From assembly GCF_014652475.1 (NCBI RefSeq), contig NZ_BMYW01000004.1, forward strand, positions 107,129 through 171,128: a stretch of 64,000 nt of DNA, in the 5' to 3' direction. This stretch comes from Vogesella alkaliphila (GTDB lineage Bacteria > Pseudomonadota > Gammaproteobacteria > Burkholderiales > Chromobacteriaceae). The translations under genes and the position numbers were made by a program. Shown here piece by piece: positions 26,715-35,429 of the stretch. The notes under the pieces were generated by a model. That model was given only the letters and a program-made list of their open reading frames with translations, was not told where the DNA came from and searched no databases. Position 1 is the stretch's first letter. The number at the start of each line of letters is the position of its first letter.

Positions 26715-26884
26715 GGCTTCCAGTAGGGCAAAGATTCGGAAAAACAGGCGATTGTACTGGATTTCGGCCGGCTTTTGCGCGCCGGCATACCGGCTTTCGG
26801 CCAACCTTGCCGGCAGCGAGGTCGGATTTTGCGCTGCAACGCGGTACAATCGGCGATCGTTTGTCCTGAAATGAAGGCAAAACC

Positions 26885-27493
26885 ATGTTCACCGGCATTG
26901 TGCAAGGCATGGCGCGCATCGTCGCCATCGAAGAAAAAACCGCATTCCGCAGCCACCGGCTGGCGCTGCCGGCCGAGCTGCTGCCCGGCCTGCAGATCGG
27001 CGCCTCGGTGGCGCACAACGGCTGCTGCCTGACGGTAACCCGCATCGACGGCGAGGAGGTCAGCTTCGACCTGATGGCCGAGACCCTGCGCCTGACCAAT
27101 CTCGGCGCGCTTAAGGTCGGCGACTTGGTCAACGTCGAGCGCGCGGCGAAGTTCGGCGACGACATCGGCGGCCACGCGATGTCCGGCCACATCATGGCCA
27201 CCGCCACCGTGACCGATGTCATCAGCAGCCCGGACAACCGCACCGTGTGGTTCCGCCTGCCGGCGGCACTGAGCAAATACGTGCTGAAGAAGGGCTATAT
27301 CGGTATTGATGGCTGCAGCCTGACCATCGGCGACGTACAGGGTGACACCTTCTGCGTGCACCTGATCCCGGAAACGCTGCAGCGCACGCTGATGGGCGTG
27401 CGCCAGGCCGGCGACATCGTCAACATCGAGATCGACCCGCAAACCCAGGCCATCGTCGACACCGTGGAGCGGGTACTGGCGGCGCGCGCATGA
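26885..27493 (+). CDS. ribE: Riboflavin synthase alpha subunit
   Basis: 202 residues with two internally repeated lumazine-binding barrels (about 1-97 and 98-195). Dismutates two 6,7-dimethyl-8-ribityllumazine into riboflavin. Seen: the family start [12 protein letters not shown], the repeat-1 NGCCLTV and repeat-2 [10 protein letters not shown] loops, and the catalytic [16 protein letters not shown] -10 box sits about 40 bp upstream. First gene of ribE-ribBA-ribH-nusB. No FMN riboswitch is recognised in its leader. Confidence 0.97.
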   Translation: MFTGIVQGMARIVAIEEKTAFRSHRLALPAELLPGLQIGASVAHNGCCLTVTRIDGEEVSFDLMAETLRLTNLGALKVGDLVNVERAAKFGDDIGGHAMSGHIMATATVTDVISSPDNRTVWFRLPAALSKYVLKKGYIGIDGCSLTIGDVQGDTFCVHLIPETLQRTLMGVRQAGDIVNIEIDPQTQAIVDTVERVLAARA

Positions 27494-27498
27494 CGCGC

Positions 27499-27519
27499 TG
27501 CGGCCAAGGTTGGCCGCAA
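27499..27519. repeat. Inverted dispersed-motif pair between ribE and ribBA
   Basis: TGCGGCCAA and TTGGCCGCA face each other across GG, partly overlapping copies of the dispersed motif, 6 bp after the ribE stop. The right copy is a full CAAGGTTGGCCGCAA. Confidence 0.88.
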
Positions 27520-27608
27520 CAACAGATTACAGGCGCGCGGGCGCACCCCGCCCGCGCATGAATGTTACGCAGCAAGTCTGGCACGCACCGCGTGCGGGAG
27601 AACACAGC

Positions 27609-28724
27609 ATGAGCATTTCCCCGATCCAAGAAATCATCGCCGACATCAAGGCCGGCAAGATGGTGGTCCTGATGGACGCCGAAGACCGCGAGAACGAAGG
27701 CGACCTGGTGATGGCCGCCGAACACGTGACGCCGGAAGCGATCAACTTCATGGCCAAGTTCGGCCGTGGCCTGATCTGCCTGACGCTGACCGAAGAGCGC
27801 TGCAAGCAGCTGAACCTGCCGATGATGGCCACCAACAACGGCACCAGCTTCGGCACCAACTTCACCGTGTCGATCGAGGCCGCCGAGGGCGTGACCACCG
27901 GCATTTCCGCCGCCGACCGCGCCCACACTACCTTGGTGGCGGTGGCACGCGACGCTCGGCCGACCGACATCGTGCAGCCCGGCCACGTGTTCCCGCTGAA
28001 GGCGCAAAAGGGCGGCGTGCTGGTGCGCGCCGGCCACACCGAAGCCGGCTGCGACCTGTCGCGTCTGGCTGGCCTTGAGCCGGCGTCGGTGATCTGCGAG
28101 ATCATGAACGACGACGGCACCATGGCCCGTCTGCCGGAGCTGCTGGAGTTCGCCAAGGAGCACGGCCTCAAGGTCGGCACCATCGCCGACCTGATCCACT
28201 ACCGCAGCCGCACCGAGTGCTTTGTCGAGGAAGTCGGCCAGCGGCTGGCGGAAACGCCGTTCGGCGCCTTCCAGCTGCACGTGTTCCAGGACGTATTGAC
28301 CCGCGCCACGCACCTGGCGCTGGTTTGCGGCCAACCTTCTGCCGATACCGAAACGCTGGTGCGCGTGCACGAACCGCTGTCGGTGATGGACCTGCTCGAC
28401 CCGATGGGCGGCAAGCACAGCTGGACCATCCCCAACGCGCTGGAGGAAATCGCGGAGAAGGGCTGCGGCGTGGTGATCCTGCTGCACCGTCCGGAATCCG
28501 GTGCCGACATCCTGGCGCGTGCGCTGCCGGAACAGGCGGAAAGCACCGTCCGCCAGCGCTGGGACAGCAAGACCTTCGGTATCGGCGCGCAGATGCTGCG
28601 CGCGCTGGGCGTGGGCAAGATGAAGCTGATGGCCTCGCCGATCAACCTGCCGTCGATGACCGGTTTCGGGCTGGAAGTCACCGGCTTTGCCCAACCTGAA
28701 CACGTGCACGTCGATTTGGATTAA
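27609..28724 (+). CDS. ribB: 3,4-dihydroxy-2-butanone-4-phosphate synthase with degenerate GTP cyclohydrolase II-like domain (RibBA/RibBX type)
   Basis: 371 residues. The N-terminal DHBP synthase domain (about 1-205) is intact: DAEDRENEGDLVMAAE, THTEAGCDL-type GHTEAGCDLSRLAG, ATVICE-like ASVICEIM. The C-terminal domain (about 206-371) has the GCHII fold region, but I see none of the clustered zinc-binding cysteines or the catalytic signature of true RibA. It therefore probably supplies only RibB activity; a separate RibA would be needed elsewhere. Such RibBX hybrids are known in proteobacteria. Start at 27609 with GGGAGA upstream. The dispersed motif at 28325-28338 is read V-C-G-Q-P. Confidence 0.92.
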   Translation: MSISPIQEIIADIKAGKMVVLMDAEDRENEGDLVMAAEHVTPEAINFMAKFGRGLICLTLTEERCKQLNLPMMATNNGTSFGTNFTVSIEAAEGVTTGISAADRAHTTLVAVARDARPTDIVQPGHVFPLKAQKGGVLVRAGHTEAGCDLSRLAGLEPASVICEIMNDDGTMARLPELLEFAKEHGLKVGTIADLIHYRSRTECFVEEVGQRLAETPFGAFQLHVFQDVLTRATHLALVCGQPSADTETLVRVHEPLSVMDLLDPMGGKHSWTIPNALEEIAEKGCGVVILLHRPESGADILARALPEQAESTVRQRWDSKTFGIGAQMLRALGVGKMKLMASPINLPSMTGFGLEVTGFAQPEHVHVDLD

Positions 28725-28769
28725 AATACGCCCCTTTTCGTGATTGGCTTTCGCCGCAAGGAGAACCGG

Positions 28770-29237
28770 ATGCTGGACCAAGTAAACCGTATTGCCCCCG
28801 ACCTGTCTGCCAACGGCCTGAAAATCGGCGTCGTCATGGGCCGCTTCAACGAGGTGGTGTGCCACGGTCTGCGCGATGCGTGCTTGTCCGAGCTGGTGGC
28901 GCTGGGCGTGAACCCGGCCGACATCACCCTGGCCACGGTGCCGGGCGCGCTGGAAGCGCCGCTGGTACTGCAAACCATGGCCAAATCCGGCCGCTTTGAC
29001 GCGCTGATCGCGCTGGGCGCGGTGATCCGCGGCGAGACCTATCACTTCGAGCTGGTATCCAACGAATCCGGCGCGGGCGTCACCCGTGTCGGCCTCGATT
29101 TCGACATCCCGATCGCCAATGCCATTCTGACCACCGAAACCGACGAGCAAGCCGAGGTGCGCATGTCGGTGAAGGGGCGCGAAGCCGCGCAGGTGGCGAT
29201 CGAGATGGTCAATCTGCACAAGACCCTGCGTGGCTGA
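28770..29237 (+). CDS. ribH: 6,7-dimethyl-8-ribityllumazine synthase
   Basis: 155 residues; condenses DHBP with the ribityl-pyrimidine to lumazine, forming a multimeric capsid-like enzyme. Seen: [15 protein letters not shown] with the aromatic stacking residue, [11 protein letters not shown], the catalytic loop [14 protein letters not shown], and the C-terminal [17 protein letters not shown] lies 6 nt before the ATG at 28770. Confidence 0.97.
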   Translation: MLDQVNRIAPDLSANGLKIGVVMGRFNEVVCHGLRDACLSELVALGVNPADITLATVPGALEAPLVLQTMAKSGRFDALIALGAVIRGETYHFELVSNESGAGVTRVGLDFDIPIANAILTTETDEQAEVRMSVKGREAAQVAIEMVNLHKTLRG

Positions 29238-29271
29238 GCCGCGCCTGTTCTTTAAATAAAGGAAGCCGTAC

Positions 29272-29721
29272 ATGAAAACCGCACGCCGCCGTGCCCGCGA
29301 ATACGCAGTCCAGGGCATCTACGAGTGGCAGCTGAATGCTGACCGTCCCGCGTCGCTGATCGAAAAGCACCTGCGCGAGAACGACTACTTCGTCAAGGCC
29401 GACGAAGCCCTGTTCCGTGAAATCCTGTTCGGCGTACTGCGCGACGTGACCGAGCTGTCCAAACGCCTGCAGCCGTACTACGACCGCGACGAGCAGGAAG
29501 TCAGCCCGGTCGAGCGCGCCATCATGCTGATGGCCGCCTTCGAGCTGTGCTCGCACCCGCAGACGCCGTACCCGGTAATCATCAACGAGGCGATCGAGAT
29601 CGCCAAGACCTTCGGCGGCACCGACGGCCACAAGTTCGTCAACGGAGTGCTGGACAAGTTTGCCGCCGACGTGCGCGCCGACGAAGTGCAGACCATCCGC
29701 AGCCGCCGTCAGGGCGCCTGA
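29272..29721 (+). CDS. nusB: Transcription antitermination factor NusB
   Basis: 149 residues, all helical; with NusE binds boxA for rRNA antitermination. Seen: the N-terminal arginine-rich helix KTARRRAREYAVQGIYEWQ, SPVERAIMLMAAFEL, and VIINEAIEIAKTFGG followed by the invariant KFVNGVLD. Conserved ribH-nusB order. A strong terminator follows directly. Confidence 0.97.
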   Translation: MKTARRRAREYAVQGIYEWQLNADRPASLIEKHLRENDYFVKADEALFREILFGVLRDVTELSKRLQPYYDRDEQEVSPVERAIMLMAAFELCSHPQTPYPVIINEAIEIAKTFGGTDGHKFVNGVLDKFAADVRADEVQTIRSRRQGA

Positions 29722-29741
29722 GCGCGGTTTGCTTCCGTATC

Positions 29742-29765
29742 ACACCCGCCACGGCGGGTGTTTTT
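29742..29765 (+). terminator. Strong terminator between nusB and thiL
   Basis: An ACACCCGCC / GGCGGGTGT stem with a very short loop is followed by TTTTTATTT. It ends only about 12 nt before the thiL ATG, occupying the place where an SD would be. Confidence 0.88.
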
Positions 29766-29777
29766 ATTTGTCACGCC

Positions 29778-30719
29778 ATGAATGAATTCGAACTGATCCG
29801 CCGCCACTTCACTCAGACGGCACCGGACGCCGTGCTCGGCGTCGGTGACGACGCCGCCATCGTGCGCCCCAGCCCCGGCCACGACCTGCACGTGTCGGTA
29901 GACATGCTGGTGGCCGGGCGCCACTTTTTCCCCGATGTCGACCCCGAGGCGCTGGGCCACAAGACGCTGGCGGTCAACCTGTCGGACATGGCGGCAATGG
30001 GCGCCACGCCGCGCTGGGCACTGCTGTCGCTGGCGCTGCCGGAACTGGATGATGCCTGGGTGGAAGCCTTCGCGCGCGGCTTTTTCGGGCTGGCGGCGCA
30101 GCATGGCGTCAGCGTCATCGGCGGCGACACCACGCGCGGCCCGCTGACGCTGTCGGTGACCATCTTCGGCGAAACGCCGCACGGCCAGGCGCTGCGCCGC
30201 GACGCGGCGCAAGCCGGCGACGACATCTGGGTGTCCGGCGAGCTGGGGCTGGCCGCAGCCGCGCTGCAACAACGCCTCGGCCGCCTGAGCCTGGACCTGC
30301 CGCCCGAATGCCGCCGGCAGCTGGAGTGGCCGCAGCCACGGGTGGCACTGGGCCGGGCCTTGCTCGGCATCGCCCATGCGGCGCTGGATATTTCCGACGG
30401 CTTTGCCGCCGACCTGCACCACATTCTCGACCGCTCCGCCTGCGGCGCCGAGGTCTGGCTGGACGCTTTGCCGACCCATCCGGCGCTGCACGGTGTCCGC
30501 GCGCAGCTGCTGTCCTGTATCGCCGCCGGTGGCGACGACTACGAGCTGTGCTTCACCGTCAGCCCGGCCCGGACCGCCGAGGTTGAGGTGGCGGCACGTC
30601 AGGCCGGCGTGGCGGTGACCAAGGTTGGCCGCATCGTGGCCGAGCCGGGTTTGCGGCTACTGGATGGTCACGGCACGGTCGTGACGCTGGAAAGGCTGGG
30701 CTATGACCACTTCGCGTAA
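29778..30719 (+). CDS. thiL: Thiamine-monophosphate kinase
   Basis: A 313-residue ATP-dependent kinase making thiamine diphosphate. Seen: GVGDDAAIVRPSPG, the metal-binding VSVDMLVAGRHF, the GGDTTRGPL motif, the ALDISDGFAADL motif and GGDDYELCF, all characteristic of ThiL. The only family-consistent start (MNEFELIRRHF) directly follows a terminator hairpin and lacks an SD, suggesting readthrough-dependent or inefficient expression. It overlaps pgpA by 17 bp. The dispersed motif at 30620-30635 is read V-G-R-I-V. Confidence 0.96.
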   Translation: MNEFELIRRHFTQTAPDAVLGVGDDAAIVRPSPGHDLHVSVDMLVAGRHFFPDVDPEALGHKTLAVNLSDMAAMGATPRWALLSLALPELDDAWVEAFARGFFGLAAQHGVSVIGGDTTRGPLTLSVTIFGETPHGQALRRDAAQAGDDIWVSGELGLAAAALQQRLGRLSLDLPPECRRQLEWPQPRVALGRALLGIAHAALDISDGFAADLHHILDRSACGAEVWLDALPTHPALHGVRAQLLSCIAAGGDDYELCFTVSPARTAEVEVAARQAGVAVTKVGRIVAEPGLRLLDGHGTVVTLERLGYDHFA

Positions 30720-31194
30720 ACCGGATCGCGCCTTTTTGCTGGCGCGGCCGGCGCACTTTCTGGCGCTGGGCTTTGGCAGCGGCCTGATCACGCCGGCGCC
30801 CGGCACCTGGGGCACGCTGGCGGCCTTGCCGCTGGCCGCGCTCTTGCTGTGGCTAGGGGTCAGCGGCGGGGCGCTGGCACTGCTGACGCTGCCGCTGTTC
30901 CTGCTTGGCGTCTGGCTGTGCGACGTCACCGGCCGCGCGCTGGGGGTGGCCGATTCCGGCCACATCGTGTGGGACGAGATCGTGGCGATGCTGCTGGTGC
31001 TGGCCCTGGTGCCGGCCACGCCGCTGTGGTGGGCGCTGGCTTTTGCCGCCTTCCGCCTGTTCGATATCGTCAAGCCGTGGCCGATACGCTGGCTGGACCG
31101 CCACGTGCACGGCGGCTTCGGCGTGATGCTGGACGACGCTGTCGCCGCCCTGTTTGCAACACTATTGTTACGACTGCTGCAGCCACTGCTATAG
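30703..31194 (+). CDS. pgpA: Phosphatidylglycerophosphatase A
   Basis: A 163-residue inner-membrane phosphatase making phosphatidylglycerol. Seen: GFGSGLITPAPGTWGTLAALP near the start, hydrophobic helices, and the acidic signatures VWDEIVAM and FRLFDIVKPWPIRWLD with DDAVAALFA near the end. Co-transcribed with thiL (17-bp overlap), a widely conserved neighbourhood. Confidence 0.95.
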   Translation: MTTSRKPDRAFLLARPAHFLALGFGSGLITPAPGTWGTLAALPLAALLLWLGVSGGALALLTLPLFLLGVWLCDVTGRALGVADSGHIVWDEIVAMLLVLALVPATPLWWALAFAAFRLFDIVKPWPIRWLDRHVHGGFGVMLDDAVAALFATLLLRLLQPLL

Positions 31195-31199
31195 AAGTC

Positions 31200-31228
31200 T
31201 TGTTATCTCCATGACATATCCGTAATAT
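31200..31228 (+). promoter_or_regulatory. Promoter of the diguanylate cyclase gene
   Basis: -35 TTGTTA (31200-31205) and -10 TAATAT (31223-31228), spaced 17 bp, directly after pgpA. Downstream, CCCGG...CCGGG (about 31230-31246) could form a hairpin close to the start codon, where no clear SD is seen. Confidence 0.5.
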
Positions 31229-31255
31229 GCCCGGACTTTTTCCCGGGTTACGGAC

Positions 31256-32971
31256 ATGCAGAACGTGCTTGATGATGGCCTGCTGACGCTGCTGCACGGC
31301 GCGACAGCGCCCTGGCTGGTACTCGATGCGCAACAGCGGCTGCGCGCCTGCAATCCTGCGGCCGGGCAATTGCTGGGCGAGGCCGCACCCGTCGGCATGA
31401 CGCTGCCGATTATCCCGCCGGGCGAGTGGCGGGGCGCGCCACTGCCGGCGGACATGCTGCCTTGCCTGCTGGATTCGCGCCTGTTCGGCCTGCTACCCGG
31501 CCCGCAGGCGAACACGCTGACCGCCTACCGCCTCGTGCCTCTGCAAGACTGGCACGAGCAGGAGCAGAAGCGCCGCCAGCGCGAACACTACCTGCAAATC
31601 CTCTCCGATCTGGCCGCCTCCGGCGAAAAGGATCGCCTGCACCGGCTGGACATCGCCCTGGCTGCCGGCGCCGCGGCACTGGGCATGGAGATCGCCTTTG
31701 TCGCCCAGCGCAAGGGCGCGCAGCTGGAGATCATTGCCTGTCACGCCGGCGACGACCTGAGCCGCGGCAAATCCCTGCCGCTGGACCTAACCTATTGCGA
31801 ACGCACGCTGCAGAACGGCCAGCTGCTGTGCCTGCCGGACGTGCTGGAAACGGCGCTGGCCGACAGCGCCTGCTACCGCGAATTCCGCTTTCGTGCCTAT
31901 ATCGGCGTGCCGCTGCTGGTGCAGGGGCAGATCTTTGGCACGCTCGCCTTCTGTGCCAGCGCACCGCGCGCGCCGTTCTCCAGCGCCGACACCGAGTTCG
32001 TGCAGCATCTGGCGCGCTGGGCGGCGGTCGTGGTGGAGCGCAAACTGGCCGCCGACGAGGCAATGCAGACCCAGCAGGCGATGGAAGAGCAGTTGGGCTG
32101 GCTGCGGCTGGCGGGGCAGGTGGCCCAGCTGGGGCACTGGAGCTACGCGCCGCAGGACGGGCAGGTGTCGCTGTCGCAAGAGGCCTGCCGCCTACTGGCC
32201 GTCGCGCTGCGCTCGCTGTTACCGCTGGTGGAGGTGGAGCGCCGGATGCTGGTGCAGGATCGCCAGCGCTGGCGCGATGCACTCCAGCACAGCCTGCAGC
32301 AGCGCACGCCGCTGGCACTGGAAGTACGCCTGCGCCACGGCGACAGTGGTTACGGCTGGCTGGCCTTGCGCGCGCAGGTGGTGGAGCGCGACGGCGAGCC
32401 GCTGCTGTTTGGCGTGCTGATGGATGTCACCGACGCCAAGGAGTCGCAGCAGCTGATCCAGTACCAGGCCTCGCACGACGCGCTGACCGGCTGCATCAAC
32501 CGCACCCTGCTGTTCGACCGGCTGGGGCAGGAGATCCGCCGCGCCGAACGGCTACGCCAGCGCTTCGCGGTGATGTTCGTCGACCTGGATCGCTTCAAGC
32601 AGGTCAATGACCGCTACGGCCACGCCGCCGGCGACAAGGTGCTGCAGACCGTGGCCGACCGCCTGATGGCGCTGCTGCGCCGCTCCGACACCGTGGCGCG
32701 GGTCGGTGGTGACGAGTTCGTGCTGCTGATCCCGCAGGTCGGCGACGAACTGACCCTGGCGACGCTGGCGCGCAAGGTCGAGATGGCCATCGACCGGCCG
32801 GTGCGCGACGAGACCGCGCTGTATCGTGTTTCCGCCAGCATCGGCGTGGCCCTGTATCCGGAGGATGGCGACGAGCCGGAGCTGCTGCTGCGTGCCGCCG
32901 ACCGCAAGATGTACTCCGACAAGTCGGCCATCGCGCGCGTCACTGAGGTCGTGCCGCCAATCCGGCGGTAG
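31256..32971 (+). CDS. Diguanylate cyclase with PAS-like, GAF and GGDEF domains
   Basis: 571 residues, no membrane segments, so a cytoplasmic sensor enzyme. Order: an N-terminal PAS-like region (about 5-100), a GAF domain (about 110-265, with [16 protein letters not shown]), a PAS-like region (about 280-395) leading through MDVTDAKE to GGDEF (about 400-565). The active site is intact (VARVGGDEF, 484-488) and an I-site RRSD (475-478) lies five residues before it, so product inhibition by c-di-GMP is expected. Makes c-di-GMP; its ligand or signal is unknown. A dispersed-motif copy and a bidirectional terminator separate it from rhlE. Confidence 0.93.
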   Translation: MQNVLDDGLLTLLHGATAPWLVLDAQQRLRACNPAAGQLLGEAAPVGMTLPIIPPGEWRGAPLPADMLPCLLDSRLFGLLPGPQANTLTAYRLVPLQDWHEQEQKRRQREHYLQILSDLAASGEKDRLHRLDIALAAGAAALGMEIAFVAQRKGAQLEIIACHAGDDLSRGKSLPLDLTYCERTLQNGQLLCLPDVLETALADSACYREFRFRAYIGVPLLVQGQIFGTLAFCASAPRAPFSSADTEFVQHLARWAAVVVERKLAADEAMQTQQAMEEQLGWLRLAGQVAQLGHWSYAPQDGQVSLSQEACRLLAVALRSLLPLVEVERRMLVQDRQRWRDALQHSLQQRTPLALEVRLRHGDSGYGWLALRAQVVERDGEPLLFGVLMDVTDAKESQQLIQYQASHDALTGCINRTLLFDRLGQEIRRAERLRQRFAVMFVDLDRFKQVNDRYGHAAGDKVLQTVADRLMALLRRSDTVARVGGDEFVLLIPQVGDELTLATLARKVEMAIDRPVRDETALYRVSASIGVALYPEDGDEPELLLRAADRKMYSDKSAIARVTEVVPPIRR

Positions 32972-32990
32972 CCAAGGTTGGCCGCAAACA

Positions 32991-33022
32991 AAAAAATCCC
33001 CGATGCAGGCATCGGGGATTTT
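32991..33022. terminator. Bidirectional terminator between the diguanylate cyclase gene and rhlE
   Basis: Stem ATCCCCGATG / CATCGGGGAT with a CAGG loop, an A-run before and T-run after; works for both convergent genes. A full dispersed-motif copy (32973-32987) lies immediately to the left. Confidence 0.9.
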
Positions 33023-33032
33023 TCATGTCGCC

Positions 33033-34352
33033 TTACTCGGCGCGTGGGGCACGGCTACCGCTGTAGCTGCCGCCACTGCCGCTGCGGCGTGGACCGCTGC
33101 CGCTGCGACCGGCGTAACCGCCGCCGCTACCCGGCTTGCGATCGCCGTAGCCGCCGCCGTTACCGCGACGCGGGCCGTTGTTGCGGGCGCCGGCCGGACG
33201 GCCTTTCGGTGGGCGACGGGTCGGCTCCAGGCCAGGAATCACGGCTTCGGTCAGCGAGCGCTTGATGTACTGCTCGATACGACGCACGCGGTGGAATTCG
33301 CGCGATTCGGCGATGGTGATCGCCACGCCGCTACGGCCGGCACGACCGGTACGACCGATACGGTGTACGTAGTCTTCCGCCTGTTTCGGCAGGTCGTAGT
33401 TCACCACCAGGCCGATGGCCGGCACGTCGATACCGCGGGCGGCCACGTCGGTGGCAACCAGGATCTTGATGCGACCGCGACGCAGGTCGTTCAGGGTACG
33501 GTTACGCCAGTTCTGCGGCATGTCGCCGTGCAGGCAGGCGGCGGAGTAGCCCATGTCCGACAGCTTGTCGGCGATTTCTTCGGAGCCGATCTTGGTGGCG
33601 CTGAACACGACCGCCTGTTCGAAGTCGGCTTCTTTCAGGATGGCGTCCAGCAGACGGGCCTTGTGGGAATTGTCGTCGGCGTAGAGCAGGTGTTCTTCGA
33701 TGCTGCCGCCGTCTTCCTTGCGTGCGATCTCGATGCGCTGTGGCGAACGGGTCATTTTCTCGGCCATGCGGCCAACGATGCCGTCCAGCGTGGCGGAGAA
33801 CAGCAGGGTCTGGCGCTCGGCCGGGGTGGCCGCAACGATGGTCTCGATGTCTTCGATGAAGCCCATGTCCAGCATGCGGTCGGCTTCATCCAGAATCAGC
33901 ATTTCCAGGCGGGAGAAGTCGATGCGACCGGAGCGCATGTGGTCCATCAGGCGGCCCGGGGTGGCGACGATGATGTCGACCGGACGCGACAGCGCGCGGG
34001 TCTGGAAGCCGAACGAAGCGCCGCCGACCAGAGTCACGGTGCGCAACCAGCGCAGGTGCTCGCCGTAAACCTGGGCGTTCTTTTCTACCTGGGATGCCAG
34101 TTCGCGGGTCGGAGTCAGTACCAGAACGCGCGGGCCATTGCCGGAGCCTTTGGAGCGCTCACCCATTTTGGTCAGCGCAGGCAGCAGGAAGGCGGCGGTC
34201 TTACCGCTACCGGTTTGTGCCGATACCAGCAGGTCCTTGCCCAGCAGGGCGGCAGGAATGGCTTCAGCCTGAACGTCGGTCGGGCTTTCGTAGCCGGATT
34301 TGGTCAGTGCTTGAACGATAGGTTCTGGGAGTCCGAGATCGGAGAAATGCAT
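33033..34352 (-). CDS. rhlE: DEAD-box ATP-dependent RNA helicase RhlE
   Basis: 439 residues. Seen: Q-motif region (FSDLGL...GYESPTDVQ), Walker A SAQTGSGKT, PTRELA, VATPGR, LDEADRMLD, SAT, VATDVAARGID and HRIGRTGRAGRSG. The C-terminal 80 residues are a Gly/Arg/Ser/Pro-rich basic tail of the RhlE type, for RNA binding. Acts in ribosome assembly and RNA turnover. AAGGA lies 6 nt before the ATG. The mRNA has a predicted leader of about 195 nt. The dispersed motif at 33777-33786 encodes I-V-G-R. Confidence 0.95.
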   Translation of the reverse strand: MHFSDLGLPEPIVQALTKSGYESPTDVQAEAIPAALLGKDLLVSAQTGSGKTAAFLLPALTKMGERSKGSGNGPRVLVLTPTRELASQVEKNAQVYGEHLRWLRTVTLVGGASFGFQTRALSRPVDIIVATPGRLMDHMRSGRIDFSRLEMLILDEADRMLDMGFIEDIETIVAATPAERQTLLFSATLDGIVGRMAEKMTRSPQRIEIARKEDGGSIEEHLLYADDNSHKARLLDAILKEADFEQAVVFSATKIGSEEIADKLSDMGYSAACLHGDMPQNWRNRTLNDLRRGRIKILVATDVAARGIDVPAIGLVVNYDLPKQAEDYVHRIGRTGRAGRSGVAITIAESREFHRVRRIEQYIKRSLTEAVIPGLEPTRRPPKGRPAGARNNGPRRGNGGGYGDRKPGSGGGYAGRSGSGPRRSGSGGSYSGSRAPRAE

Positions 34353-34553
34353 GGTGATCCTTTCAGTCCGGCTTATGGCCGGTGCGTTAGCCCGCTAAGG
34401 GTTACAGGTCATCGAACCAACCTGACAAAGCGGCGAACTGCAGTCCGAACGGAAAGGACGAGGCGAGAAACGAAGCCAAAAACGGTCAGATACGATGAAA
34501 TCGTGGAAGCTGGCGGCGCGGGTGTTTCCGCTCAGCAAATCAGGAAAGGGCGC

Positions 34554-34582
34554 ATTCTATGGAAATTAATTACGCTTGGCAA
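34554..34582 (-). promoter_or_regulatory. rhlE promoter with long leader
   Basis: -35 TTGCCA (34577-34582) and -10 TAGAAT (34554-34559), spaced 17 bp, each 5/6 to consensus. The start would be about 195 nt upstream of the rhlE ATG. The gap 34353-34651 therefore holds this promoter, a long untranslated leader, and the hyi terminator; no gene is seen in it. A long 5' leader is common in DEAD-box helicase mRNAs that are autoregulated or cold-responsive; not shown here. Confidence 0.65.
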
Positions 34583-34612
34583 GCGTTTTCTGCGAACAAC
34601 AGCGGCAAGTAG

Positions 34613-34654
34613 CTGATTTTTAATTATGCTGCGACGCAGCAACAGAAAAAATCA
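34613..34654 (-). terminator. Terminator of garR-hyi, overlapping the hyi stop
   Basis: A perfect 7-bp TGCTGCG/CGCAGCA stem (34627-34633 with 34635-34641) is nested in outer arms CTGATTTTT / AAAAAATCAG. T-rich runs lie on both sides, so it may act in both directions. The outer right arm includes the hyi stop codon. Confidence 0.7.
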
Positions 34655-35428
34655 GCGCCGGGAAGCAAGCCAGTGCAGGCTGTCCGCCGTACTGGTGGCC
34701 GGTTTGTACTCGGCGGCGCACCATCCGGTATAGCCAAGCTCGTCCAGCAAGGCAAAGACTTGTGCCAGCGGCAGCTCGCCCGTGCCGGGCTCGTGGCGAC
34801 CGGGGCAATCGGCAAACTGGACATGGCCGGTCTGCGACAGGTACTGCACCAGCGTGGCGGCAAGGTCCAGTTGCATCCGCGCCAGGTGGTAGAGGTCCAG
34901 CTGCATGCCGACATTGGGGTGCGCCGCCTCGGCCAGCACCTCGGCCAGCTCGGCCGGTGTGCTCACCACAAAGCCGGGCATATCGAACGTGTTGATCGCC
35001 TCGCAGGTGACGCGAATGCCGTGCGCCGCCAACCGCTCGCCCGCCAGCACAAGGTTGGCCGCAAGCGTTTGCCGCGTCAGCGTCTCGTCCTGCCGCGGAT
35101 CGAAGCGGCCCGCCAGCACATTGACCATGCGCACCCCCAGCACCCGCGCGTAGTGCTCGCCCTCGGCCAGCGCCGCCTGGAATGAGGCGGCGCGCGCCGG
35201 GTGGCTGGCCAGCCCGCAGCCGCCGCTCATCAGGTCGCCGGCCGGCAGGTTGATCAGGATGATGTCGACCGCAGCGGCTGCGGCGGCATCGCGCAGCAGC
35301 GGCGCCGGGTAGTCGTACGGGAACTGGATCTCGACCGCGTCAAAACCGGCGGCAGCGGCGGCGGCGAAACGCGCCGGCAACGGCAGCTCGGTAAACAGCA
35401 GCGACAGGTTGGCGGCAAAACGCGGCAT
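34652..35428 (-). CDS. hyi: Hydroxypyruvate isomerase
   Basis: A 258-residue TIM-barrel enzyme converting hydroxypyruvate to tartronate semialdehyde in glyoxylate metabolism. Seen: FAANLSLLFTELP at the start, FDAVEIQFPYDYP, INLPAGD, VTCEAINTFDMPGF with the metal-binding Glu, QLDLYH, FADCPGRHEPGTGEL and AAEYKP. AGGAG lies 7 nt before the ATG, which follows the garR stop by one base. Pairs functionally with garR, its product being the GarR substrate. No gcl or glycerate kinase gene is adjacent. The dispersed motif is at 35050-35065. Confidence 0.93.
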   Translation of the reverse strand: MPRFAANLSLLFTELPLPARFAAAAAAGFDAVEIQFPYDYPAPLLRDAAAAAAVDIILINLPAGDLMSGGCGLASHPARAASFQAALAEGEHYARVLGVRMVNVLAGRFDPRQDETLTRQTLAANLVLAGERLAAHGIRVTCEAINTFDMPGFVVSTPAELAEVLAEAAHPNVGMQLDLYHLARMQLDLAATLVQYLSQTGHVQFADCPGRHEPGTGELPLAQVFALLDELGYTGWCAAEYKPATSTADSLHWLASRR

Positions 35429-35429
35429 C

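Noticed and set aside
27494-27608. Possible FMN riboswitch before ribBA
   Set aside because: The gap is only 115 bp, carries the inverted motif pair and none of the conserved RFN-element blocks.
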